Positions 13,868-21,797 of a DNA stretch of 32,203 nucleotides are shown here, in pieces. Origin of the DNA: an uncultured Bacilli bacterium (lineage in GTDB: Bacteria > Bacillota_I > Bacilli_A > RF39 > UBA660); the NCBI GenBank assembly GCA_944329425.1, contig CALVIG010000010.1:1-32203 (forward strand), in the 5' to 3' direction. Positions within the stretch are counted from its first letter, which is position 1; the number at the start of each line of letters is the position of its first letter. The notes below the pieces were generated by a model, which was not told the origin of the DNA, searched no databases, and saw nothing but the letters and a program-made list of their open reading frames with translations. The translations under genes were made by a program, and so were the position numbers.

Positions 13868-16039
13868 ATGGCTAAGAAAAAAACGTCATCTTCTAGTAAA
13901 AAAAAGGGGAAAATTCCTGTTGAGATAATAGGAATTATATATATAGTTTTAACTATTTTAGGTCTTTTAAGATCTGGTTTTATTGGGAAGATGGTTAGTA
14001 ATTTTGGAATATTTTTGTTCGGTTCTTTTTATAACTGGGGATTGGTTTTCTTTTTAATAGTTGGTGGATATATTCTTTTATTTAGGGAAAAGCCAAAACT
14101 TTTTAGTAAAAAATTAATAGGTTTTTATTTATTTGCGATAGCAATTCTTTCTATGTCACACGTTAAGTACGTGATGTATGATACTAATATTGGAAAAGTA
14201 GTATTTGAAGAAACGATAGCAAACGTTGTTGCGGGTTTTAATGACGTTAATTACATTGAGGGCGGGGGTATGCTTGGAGCAATATTTTCATACTTATTTG
14301 TTTTAGCATTTGATGTTTTAGGTTCAAAGATAGTTTGCTGGGCTCTTATATTATTTGGAATTATACTCATATTTAACGTTTCTTTAGCATCTGTTTTGAA
14401 AAAGGTGGTAGCATTTTTAAAACCTAAGAAAAGTGATGAAAAAGAAAAAGAAGCGGAAAATGAAGAAGAAACAACTGAAGAACCTAAGGATAAAAGGGTT
14501 ATTATATCCAGTGTTAACGATTTAAATCACGTTAATTTAGAAGAAAAAGAGGAGGAAGAAGAGGAGGAACCATCTACCGGTGAGTATAAACTTCCACCTT
14601 TATCACTTTTAAACGTACCTAAGAAAGTTAATACAAAAGCTAATGAGGAAAACATATCTTCAAACATTAAGTTATTAGAGCAGGTTTTGACTGATTTTGA
14701 TATTTATGGGAAAGTTGTTGAAGCTCACGTTGGACCAACGGTTACCCAGTACGAACTTGAAATAAAATCCGGTACTAAAGTAAGTAAGATTTTAAGTTTG
14801 AATAAAGAAATAGCCCTTGCTTTAGCGGCTAAGGACGTTAGAATACAAGCTCCTATTCCTGGTAAAAGTACCATTGGTATAGACATTCCTAACAAGGTTA
14901 CAACGCCCGTTTCTTTAAGAGAGGTTCTAGCGGCGATTCCAAAGGAAAAGGAAGATAGTAAATTACTTGCCGTATTAGGAAAAGACATAATGGGTAATCC
15001 AAGGTGGATGGAGGTTAATAAAACACCGCATTTACTTATTGCGGGTGCTACTGGTTCTGGTAAATCAGTGTGTGTTAATTCCGTTATTACAAGTATTTTA
15101 ATGAGGGCAAAACCCGATGAAGTTAAACTTGTTATGATTGACCCTAAAAAGGTTGAACTTTCAATGTATAATGGAGCTCCACACCTTTTGGCTCCGGTTG
15201 TAAATGATCCTAAGAAAGCTTCGATAGTACTAAAAAAAATAGTTGAAGAAATGGAACGCCGTTATGACTTGTTAAGTGATAGTGGGACCAAAAACATTGA
15301 AGGTTATAACCGTATGATTCAAAGAAAAATTGATTCTGGTGATTTAAGTGTTAAAAAGTTACCATACATCGTTGTTTTAATAGACGAACTTGCGGACCTT
15401 ATGTTGGTTGCAGCAAAAGAAGTAGAGGATTCTATCATGAGAATAACCCAAATGGCTAGGGCGGCAGGAATTCATCTTATTGTTGCAACACAAAGACCAT
15501 CAACTGACGTTATTACTGGTGTTGTTAAAGCAAATATTCCTTCTAGAATAGCATTTACCGTTTCTTCATCAATTGACTCGAGAACGATTCTTGACATGAC
15601 GGGAGCAGAAAAGCTTATCGGGAAAGGTGATATGTTATTTTTACCTATGGGTGAAGGAACTCCTACCAGAATTCAAGGCTCTTTCGTTTCTGAAGAAGAG
15701 GTTCAAAGGGTTGTTGACTATACGGTTAAGCAACAAAAAGCTAAGTATGATGAAACTTTTACAAATTTAACCGAAAAACCTCAAGGTGCGTCAAGTTATG
15801 ATGAAAAAGATGACCAATATGATGATCCTTTATACAATGAAATAGTGGATTTTGTAATTAAAAGTGGTAAAACTAGTGCATCACTTTTACAAAGAAAATT
15901 TAGACTTGGTTATAATAGAGCGGCAAGAATGATCGATTTACTTGAAGAAAGAGGTATAGTAGGACCTCCTAATGGTTCTAAACCAAGAGAGGTTTTGGTA
16001 AAATATGATGATAAAAAAGAAGAAGAACTTGATGAATAG
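13868..16039 (+). CDS. ftsK: DNA translocase FtsK/SpoIIIE
   Basis: A membrane-anchored, septum-located ATPase of about 723 residues that pumps chromosome ends through the closing septum. The N-terminus is basic and followed by about four membrane segments. An acidic linker rich in Glu (roughly residues 195-245) comes next. The alpha/beta motor holds Walker A GATGSGKS near residue 395 and Walker B VVLIDELADL, then ATQRPSTDVITG and TRIQGSFVSEEEV. The winged-helix gamma domain that reads KOPS/SRS sites closes the protein (SASLLQRKFRLGYNRAARMI). ATGATG starts lie 3 bases apart; the second keeps better spacing from GGGGTGA. The gene is monocistronic. Confidence 0.95.
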   Translation: MAKKKTSSSSKKKGKIPVEIIGIIYIVLTILGLLRSGFIGKMVSNFGIFLFGSFYNWGLVFFLIVGGYILLFREKPKLFSKKLIGFYLFAIAILSMSHVKYVMYDTNIGKVVFEETIANVVAGFNDVNYIEGGGMLGAIFSYLFVLAFDVLGSKIVCWALILFGIILIFNVSLASVLKKVVAFLKPKKSDEKEKEAENEEETTEEPKDKRVIISSVNDLNHVNLEEKEEEEEEEPSTGEYKLPPLSLLNVPKKVNTKANEENISSNIKLLEQVLTDFDIYGKVVEAHVGPTVTQYELEIKSGTKVSKILSLNKEIALALAAKDVRIQAPIPGKSTIGIDIPNKVTTPVSLREVLAAIPKEKEDSKLLAVLGKDIMGNPRWMEVNKTPHLLIAGATGSGKSVCVNSVITSILMRAKPDEVKLVMIDPKKVELSMYNGAPHLLAPVVNDPKKASIVLKKIVEEMERRYDLLSDSGTKNIEGYNRMIQRKIDSGDLSVKKLPYIVVLIDELADLMLVAAKEVEDSIMRITQMARAAGIHLIVATQRPSTDVITGVVKANIPSRIAFTVSSSIDSRTILDMTGAEKLIGKGDMLFLPMGEGTPTRIQGSFVSEEEVQRVVDYTVKQQKAKYDETFTNLTEKPQGASSYDEKDDQYDDPLYNEIVDFVIKSGKTSASLLQRKFRLGYNRAARMIDLLEERGIVGPPNGSKPREVLVKYDDKKEEELDE

Positions 16040-16049
16040 TTCTTCTTTT
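16020..16049 (+). terminator. probable ftsK terminator
   Basis: AAGAAGAAC pairs with GTTCTTCTT around a 10-base loop that contains the stop region, followed by a weak T-rich tail. Confidence 0.5.
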
Positions 16050-16130
16050 ACTTTATGTATTTTTAAGTCATAAAATCTTATCTTAACGTTTAAATTTTTA
16101 TCACAAAAAAATTATTTAATTAAGCTTTTA

Positions 16131-16139
16131 TGGTATAAT
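16131..16139 (+). promoter_or_regulatory. extended -10 promoter of the deoD operon
   Basis: TGGTATAAT (TATAAT at 16134-16139), identical to the galE element, 24 bases before the TTG start. The -35 is not convincing. Confidence 0.55.
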
Positions 16140-16162
16140 ATTTTTAATAAGGAGGTTTTATT

Positions 16163-16888
16163 TTGAATAAAGATAATAGTACGCCAACACCTCATAATGA
16201 GGCATTAAAAGGAGAAATAGCAAAAACAGTAATAATGCCAGGTGATCCGTTAAGGGCTAAGTACGTTGCAGAAAAATACTTAAAAGATTATAAGTTGGTT
16301 AATAGCGTAAGGGGAATGTACGCCTATACTGGTTATTATAAAGGAAATAAGGTTACCGTAATGGCACATGGTATGGGTAATCCATCAATGGGAATATATT
16401 CTTATGAACTATTTAAGTTTTATGATGTTGAAAACATAATAAGAATTGGTAGTGCCGGTTCTATAAATAATAACATTCCGTTAAAAAGTGTTGTTTTGGT
16501 AGATAAAACTTATTCTTTATCTAGTTATGCTAAAGTGCTTAATAATGATGACTCTAACGAAATGGAAAGCAGCATAAGTTTAAATGATAGGATAATTAAA
16601 GCGGCTAATTTAAATAATATTAAATTAGTTAAATCTAACGTGTTTTGCAGTGATGTATATTATAATGAAACCGAGGATATAAAAGTTTTGCGTGAAAAAT
16701 ATAATTGTAATTTGGTAGAAATGGAAACTTTTGCACTTTTTGCTAATGCAAAGTATTTAAATAAGAAAGCATCATGTGTATTAACCGTTTCTAATAGTTT
16801 AATAACGGGTGAAGAATTACCTAGTAAAGAAAGACAAACCGGTTTTGATGAAATGATAAAGCTAGTTTTAGAATCAATTTTAGTATAA
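16163..16888 (+). CDS. deoD: purine-nucleoside phosphorylase, DeoD type
   Basis: 241 residues. It cleaves purine (deoxy)nucleosides with phosphate in the salvage pathway; family members are hexameric. Conserved parts are STPTPHNEA (the usual 'P-H-N' start), GDPLRAKYV (phosphate-binding Arg31), RIGSAGS, VEMETFALF (the ribose-binding Met-Glu) and ERQTGFDEM. Where E. coli DeoD has Asp204 in TVSDH, this protein has Asn211 (TVSNS). That residue protonates the purine N7, so base preference may differ. The start is TTG, chosen because a perfect AAGGAGG lies 7-8 bases upstream and the protein then begins as the family does. First gene of a five-gene run. Confidence 0.9.
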   Translation: MNKDNSTPTPHNEALKGEIAKTVIMPGDPLRAKYVAEKYLKDYKLVNSVRGMYAYTGYYKGNKVTVMAHGMGNPSMGIYSYELFKFYDVENIIRIGSAGSINNNIPLKSVVLVDKTYSLSSYAKVLNNDDSNEMESSISLNDRIIKAANLNNIKLVKSNVFCSDVYYNETEDIKVLREKYNCNLVEMETFALFANAKYLNKKASCVLTVSNSLITGEELPSKERQTGFDEMIKLVLESILV

Positions 16889-16915
16889 AGAACATACTAA
16901 CAAAGAGGTGATAAA

Positions 16916-18160
16916 ATGGAAATAATTAAAGATAAAATTAATCAAATTCCAATAACTTATGTTAACGTAGATAAATTTAAATCGGTTAGTGGAATTCTTT
17001 TTTTTAAGATGCCAATAAAAAAAGAAATGTTTGTTACGAGAACCTTAATCAGAAACATATTAATTCACTCTTGTAATAAATATCCTTCAAATAGACTTTT
17101 AAACATAAATTGTTTAGAAAATTTTGATGCTTATTATTCTTCTGGTTTTAGAAGGGAAGGTAATTACGCAATTAATTATTTTATATTTAGGTGTTTAGAT
17201 GAAAAATATTCAGAAAAAAACGTAATTAATAACGTAATAGATACTTTTTATGAAATAATTTTTAATCCAAATGTGGTTGACGGAAAGTTTAATGAGGAAG
17301 AATATTCTTTAGCAACCCAGAGGTTAAGATCTTATTTAGAATCCGAAAAAGAAAACGCTACGTCTTATGCTGAAAACATGCTATGTAAACAGATGGGTTA
17401 TGATACAGCTATATCCTTTAAACCAGAAATTGAAATACTAAATAAAGTAACAAATGAATCTTTATATAAGGAATATTTAAACATGATTAATAACAGCGAA
17501 GTTAAATTCATGGTGGCAGGTAATAAAGTATCTGACATATCATTTGATAAGTTATTCTTAAATTTAAAAACTAAAAAGTATGATAAAAAACTAAAAATAC
17601 AAACTGAAATACCTGATAGCTTCAATAAAAAAATAGAAGAATATAATGGATTACAATCAATTTTAACCGTAGGATTAAAATTAAAGGATTTAAGTGATTA
17701 TGAATCAACGTACGTTCTTCCTGTTTATAATAACATTTTAGGAGGCGGAGCAAGCGCAAGGTTGTTTGATACGGTAAGGGAAAAGAACTCTTTAGCATAT
17801 TCTTGTTTTTCGAGGTATGAAAAAGATGATAACATGATTGAGATAATATCTGGAATAGAAGCTGAAAATTATGAAAAAACGTTAGATTTAATTATAAAAG
17901 TAGTTAACAGCATGAAACGGGTGACAGATGATGAGGTTAAAAGATCCATTACGGAAATAACTTCTTCACTAAAAGAAAGCCAAGATGATTTGTATAACTA
18001 CATTTTACCCATTTATGCATCTAAGCTTTACAATGAAAAAGATATAAAAACAAAGATAAAAGAAATACAAAAAGTAACTAAGGAAGACGTGGAAAAATTA
18101 TTTGATAAAATTTATGTTACTGACTCATTTTTCTTTAAAGGGGGAAAGACCAGTGAATAG
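16916..18160 (+). CDS. ymfF: M16-family peptidase-like protein YmfF
   Basis: A 414-residue pitrilysin/insulinase-fold protein. It lacks the zinc motif H-x-x-E-H, while the next gene has it; such catalytic/non-catalytic pairs are normal in M16B. The second-half segment NILGGGASARLFDTVREKNS with LAYSC is the R/Y substrate-binding region of the family. The nearest known pair is ymfF-ymfH of B. subtilis, near the EF-P modification gene ymfI. The molecular role of the pair is not settled. It starts 27 bases after deoD with AGAGGTGATAAA, and its end overlaps the GTG start of ymfH. Confidence 0.85.
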   Translation: MEIIKDKINQIPITYVNVDKFKSVSGILFFKMPIKKEMFVTRTLIRNILIHSCNKYPSNRLLNINCLENFDAYYSSGFRREGNYAINYFIFRCLDEKYSEKNVINNVIDTFYEIIFNPNVVDGKFNEEEYSLATQRLRSYLESEKENATSYAENMLCKQMGYDTAISFKPEIEILNKVTNESLYKEYLNMINNSEVKFMVAGNKVSDISFDKLFLNLKTKKYDKKLKIQTEIPDSFNKKIEEYNGLQSILTVGLKLKDLSDYESTYVLPVYNNILGGGASARLFDTVREKNSLAYSCFSRYEKDDNMIEIISGIEAENYEKTLDLIIKVVNSMKRVTDDEVKRSITEITSSLKESQDDLYNYILPIYASKLYNEKDIKTKIKEIQKVTKEDVEKLFDKIYVTDSFFFKGGKTSE

Positions 18161-19442
18161 TATTAAAATAAGTAAAATAAATGCTAACGTGTATTATGAT
18201 ACACTAGATAACGGATTAGAGGTAATTGTTTATAAAACACCTGGTTTTCAGAAAAAAATGGCTTTTTTTCAAACTAGATATGGATCTTTAAAAAATGAGT
18301 TTATCCCGATAGGGCAAACAAAAATGAAATCTTTTCCACTAGGTATAGCACATTTTTTAGAGCACAAGTTATTTGAAAGTAAAGAAAAAATAAATTATTT
18401 TGAGGAATTTCAAAATAAAGGAGCTTATTTAAACGCTGCTACTAGTTATGATAAAACTTATTATTATTTTGTTTGCAGTGATAATTTCTATGATAATTTA
18501 ACAAAGTTAATTGATATGGTTCAGACTCCTTATTTTACTGATGAAAACGTTGAAAAAGAAAAAGGGATAATTGGTCAGGAAATAGATATGTATAGTAATA
18601 ATCCAAACCAAACAATATATGATAAACTGTATTATAACGCATTTGTTAAAAGTCCAATGAAATATGATATTGCGGGTACTAAAAAGGATATTAAAAAAAT
18701 TACAAAAGAAGATTTATATGAGTGCTATAATACTTTTTATCATCCATCTAACATGTTTTTAGTAGTAGTTGGGGATTTAGATGAAAATGAGGTTTTTGAA
18801 ACAATTAAAAAAAATCAATCAAGTAAGAAGTTTGAAAAACCTTTTAAAATAGTATGTAAAAAGTATGAAGAACCAAGTAAAGTCGCTAAAAAAGAGGAAG
18901 TAATTTCACACAACGTAAGTGCAACAAAATTTGGATATGCGTATAAAATGAAAATCAAGGAACTTTCTGATGAAAAAGAAGATTATAAAAGAAGGTTTGC
19001 GATAAAGACTTTTTTAAGAATTAAGTTTGGCTGTTTATCAGGGTTTACTGAAGATTTAATAAAAAACAACTTAGTTAAGTCATATTTTAATTATTCACAT
19101 GAGATTGGAAAAGATTTTGTATTAATTATTTTTTCTTCAGACATACTTGATGAAAAAAAGGTAAAATCATTAATTGATGAAAAACTTTTAGAAAATATAG
19201 ACATGAAAAAAGAATTTGAGTTATTTAAAAAAGCGGCTATTTCAAATTACGTTAAAACTTTTGAGTCTCCAGATTCTATTTGCAATCATGTAAGATTTAT
19301 GTATAATGAATATGGAAAAATAATTGATGATTGTTATGATATATATAGTAATATAACTTATGATGAGTTTGTTAATTATATAAAAGGGTTAGATTTTAAT
19401 AATCAAACAAAAATAATGATCACCAAAAAAGAAGAGGTGTAA
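18153..19442 (+). CDS. ymfH: M16-family zinc peptidase YmfH
   Basis: A 429-residue M16B peptidase. The inverted zinc motif HFLEH is at residues 67-71, and the distal Glu region ENVEKEKGIIGQEIDMY is about 70 residues later, as expected for an active enzyme. It is the catalytic partner of the preceding ymfF product. The longest frame starts at 18102, inside ymfF. I chose the GTG at 18153 because AAGGGGGAAAG lies directly upstream and the stop of ymfF (GTGAATAG) overlaps it, the usual sign of coupled translation of subunits. An ABC exporter follows after 2 bases. Confidence 0.88.
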   Translation: MNSIKISKINANVYYDTLDNGLEVIVYKTPGFQKKMAFFQTRYGSLKNEFIPIGQTKMKSFPLGIAHFLEHKLFESKEKINYFEEFQNKGAYLNAATSYDKTYYYFVCSDNFYDNLTKLIDMVQTPYFTDENVEKEKGIIGQEIDMYSNNPNQTIYDKLYYNAFVKSPMKYDIAGTKKDIKKITKEDLYECYNTFYHPSNMFLVVVGDLDENEVFETIKKNQSSKKFEKPFKIVCKKYEEPSKVAKKEEVISHNVSATKFGYAYKMKIKELSDEKEDYKRRFAIKTFLRIKFGCLSGFTEDLIKNNLVKSYFNYSHEIGKDFVLIIFSSDILDEKKVKSLIDEKLLENIDMKKEFELFKKAAISNYVKTFESPDSICNHVRFMYNEYGKIIDDCYDIYSNITYDEFVNYIKGLDFNNQTKIMITKKEEV

Positions 19443-19444
19443 AA

Positions 19445-20344
19445 ATGTTAAAAGTTGAAAATGTGACTAAGTATTATGGAGATTTTAAAGCAGTTGATAA
19501 TCTTTCGTTTGACGTTGATAGCGGAGAAATATTTGGTTTGTTAGGAGTTAATGGTGCTGGTAAAACAACTACTTTTAGGATGATAATGAATTTAATTGAG
19601 CCTAATAGTGGAAAGATAACTTTTAACAATAAAAAAATTGATTATAATTTAACGGATAAAATAGGTTTTTTAACGGAAGAAAGAAGTTTACTTACCAAAT
19701 TAACCGTAAAAGAACAAATGCTTTTTTATGGTGCTTTAAAATCTTTAGATGAAGATACTATTTTAAGAAGACTAGACAAACTTTTAAAAAGGTTTGAGAT
19801 ATCCGAATATAAAGATAGAAAAATAAATACTTTATCTAAAGGTAACCAACAAAAAGTTCAGTTTATTTCAGCAATAATAAATGAGCCTAAGTTACTTATA
19901 TTAGATGAACCATTTTCTGGGCTTGATCCAATTAACATAGAACTATTTAAAAGCGTTATTTTAGAACTTAAACAAAAAGGAACTTCAATTATATTTTCTT
20001 CTCACAGAATGGATCATGTCGAACTTTTTTGTGAAAAGTTGGTTATATTAGTAAAAGGTAAATCAGTTTTGGAAGGTTATTTAAAAGACATAAAGAAAGA
20101 TTATAAAATAAAGAAGATAATAATTGAAGGGGACGTTGTAAAAAAGGATTTAGAAAAAATTGAAGGAGTAATAAGCGTTTTAAAAACGGCTTGTTCGTAC
20201 GAGGTTAACATAAGAGATGAAAGCTATTCTAAAAACGTGTTTGAATACGTAAAAACAAGAAATAACGTTACTAAGTACGTTATGGAAGAACCTTCTTTAG
20301 AAGAGATTTTTGTTGCGAAAGTAGGTGAAGCATATGGAAAATAA
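19445..20344 (+). CDS. natA: ABC exporter ATP-binding protein (NatA-like)
   Basis: A 299-residue ATPase subunit. Walker A GVNGAGKTT is at residues 34-42. The signature LSKGNQQKVQ and Walker B LLILDEPFSGLDP with the SSHRMDH switch histidine are all intact. The LSKGNQQK form, with Gln-Gln after the Asn, and the C-terminal domain of about 80 residues are typical of NatA-type partners of ABC-2 permeases (Na+ or small-molecule efflux). The substrate is not deducible. It begins 2 bases after ymfH, and the last 11 bases overlap the permease start. Confidence 0.9.
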   Translation: MLKVENVTKYYGDFKAVDNLSFDVDSGEIFGLLGVNGAGKTTTFRMIMNLIEPNSGKITFNNKKIDYNLTDKIGFLTEERSLLTKLTVKEQMLFYGALKSLDEDTILRRLDKLLKRFEISEYKDRKINTLSKGNQQKVQFISAIINEPKLLILDEPFSGLDPINIELFKSVILELKQKGTSIIFSSHRMDHVELFCEKLVILVKGKSVLEGYLKDIKKDYKIKKIIIEGDVVKKDLEKIEGVISVLKTACSYEVNIRDESYSKNVFEYVKTRNNVTKYVMEEPSLEEIFVAKVGEAYGK

Positions 20345-21650
20345 ATTTAAGTTCTTAACTAAGTATAGTTTACTAAAAAAGTTAAAAAACAAGTGGTTTT
20401 TAATTGGTAATGCAATTGTTGCAATAATAATTGTTGGCCTAATTAACATTGATTCTATCATTGGTTTTTTTGGAGGGGATTTTAACGATGATGTTAAGAT
20501 AAACGTAATAGATAATACAGGTTATTATGACGTTATTGAAAATAACTTAAAAAACGTAGATAAGTATCTTACTGACTCAAAGGTAATAGTAACAAAAAAA
20601 CAAGACGTAAAAAAACAAAAACAAAAGTTAAAAGATACTAACGATATTCTTCTTATCATTAATAAAGACGAAACTAACGTATTTAGTGTTGAGTTTGTGT
20701 CTGATTCATATGTTGATATGGTTAAATACCAAGCTATATATACTTGTTTAAATAGTGCTAAAAGTACGATAGCAATGCAAAACTCTAACATTGATCCAAA
20801 TGAGTTATCTAAAATTTCTAAACCGGTAGATATAAAAAGAACCTTTATAAATGAAGAGAAAACTAAAGATGAAGAAGATGCTAAAAACGTTTTATCGGTT
20901 GCGTCAATGATTATTGTTCTTCCTTGCTTTATGCTAATAATTTTTCTAACCCAAATGATAGGTGCTGAGGTAAACGAAGAAAAGTCAACTAGGGGAATGG
21001 AAATTATAATTGGTAACGTATCACCAAAGACTCATTTCTTTTCTAAAATATTATCAAGTAATTTATTTGTGTTAATACAAGGTGCAATGTTATTAATATA
21101 TGGTGCGGTAGGATTAATAATAAGAAAGTTAACGGTAAGCTCTTCAAACGGAGTTATTTCGCAAGCAACTTCTAACGTTAATATAGGAGAAATATTAGAT
21201 ACATTATCTAATAGTGGCATAATTAATAAGTTAGGTTACGTTATTCCGCTTATAATTATTTTATTGGTATTAAGTTTCTTGGCATATTCACTTTTAGCAG
21301 GAATTCTAGCATCGATGACAACCAACATGGAGAATTACCAGCAATTGCAAACCCCATTAATGGTAATTAGCTTAATAGGTTATTATTTAATTCTTGCTTC
21401 AACGATGTTTCCAGGAGCAGTATTTATTAAGGCTATAAGTTGTATCCCACTTATTTCGATTTCTTTAGCACCAAGCCTTTTGCTATCTGGAGAAATTGGG
21501 GCTGGCATAGTTATAATAGCAATTTTATTACTTGCTCTTTTGGACTTTATTTTAATAAAGTATGGTCTTAAGGTTTATAAGGTAGGTATTTTAAATTATT
21601 CAGAAACTAATTTGTGGAAAAAGATGTTTAAAGCAATAAAAGAAAAGTAA
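20334..21650 (+). CDS. natB: ABC-2 type permease (NatB-like)
   Basis: A 438-residue permease partner of the preceding ATPase. One membrane segment near the N-terminus (WFLIGNAIVAIIIVGLI) is followed by an extracellular loop of about 150 polar residues, then five hydrophobic segments. The stretch IGAEVNEEKSTRGMEIIIGN is the cytoplasmic E-K motif of the ABC2_membrane_3/NatB group. It has GGTGA ahead of the ATG at 20334; an upstream GTG start in the same frame is less well placed. In B. subtilis NatAB exports sodium, but members also export peptides and antibiotics, so the substrate remains open. Confidence 0.87.
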   Translation: MENKFKFLTKYSLLKKLKNKWFLIGNAIVAIIIVGLINIDSIIGFFGGDFNDDVKINVIDNTGYYDVIENNLKNVDKYLTDSKVIVTKKQDVKKQKQKLKDTNDILLIINKDETNVFSVEFVSDSYVDMVKYQAIYTCLNSAKSTIAMQNSNIDPNELSKISKPVDIKRTFINEEKTKDEEDAKNVLSVASMIIVLPCFMLIIFLTQMIGAEVNEEKSTRGMEIIIGNVSPKTHFFSKILSSNLFVLIQGAMLLIYGAVGLIIRKLTVSSSNGVISQATSNVNIGEILDTLSNSGIINKLGYVIPLIIILLVLSFLAYSLLAGILASMTTNMENYQQLQTPLMVISLIGYYLILASTMFPGAVFIKAISCIPLISISLAPSLLLSGEIGAGIVIIAILLLALLDFILIKYGLKVYKVGILNYSETNLWKKMFKAIKEK

Positions 21651-21659
21651 TCAAATTTT

Positions 21660-21688
21660 AAAGGTTAAATTATTTAGCCTTTTTTTAT
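21660..21688 (+). terminator. terminator of the deoD-natB operon
   Basis: AAAGGTTAAA pairs with TTTAGCCTTT (one wobble) around TTA, followed by a T run. Confidence 0.8.
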
Positions 21689-21696
21689 TTATAAAG

Positions 21697-21725
21697 TTGA
21701 AATAAAGTAAAAAATGAATTACAAT
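21697..21725 (+). promoter_or_regulatory. dnaB promoter
   Basis: TTGAAA (21697-21702), a 17-base spacer and TACAAT (21720-21725). The predicted start near 21732 leaves a very short leader that begins at the Shine-Dalgarno, so the hairpin at 21738-21797 would lie at the very 5' end of the mRNA. Confidence 0.75.
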
Positions 21726-21737
21726 ATTAATTAAGGA

Positions 21738-21797
21738 GGTTTACTACTATGAAAGACATAAATATTTTACCTGCGGATACTTTCGTAGTAGTAAACC
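21738..21797 (+). promoter_or_regulatory. hairpin covering the dnaB start codon
   Basis: GGTTTACTACTATGAAAG (21738-21755) pairs with CTTTCGTAGTAGTAAACC (21780-21797) over 18 positions with a single G-U wobble; the loop is 24 bases. The left arm takes the last two bases of GGAGG and the whole ATG, and the right arm is inside codons 11-17. If folded as RNA it should block initiation. The inverted repeat is seen directly; the regulatory role is inferred. Confidence 0.7.
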
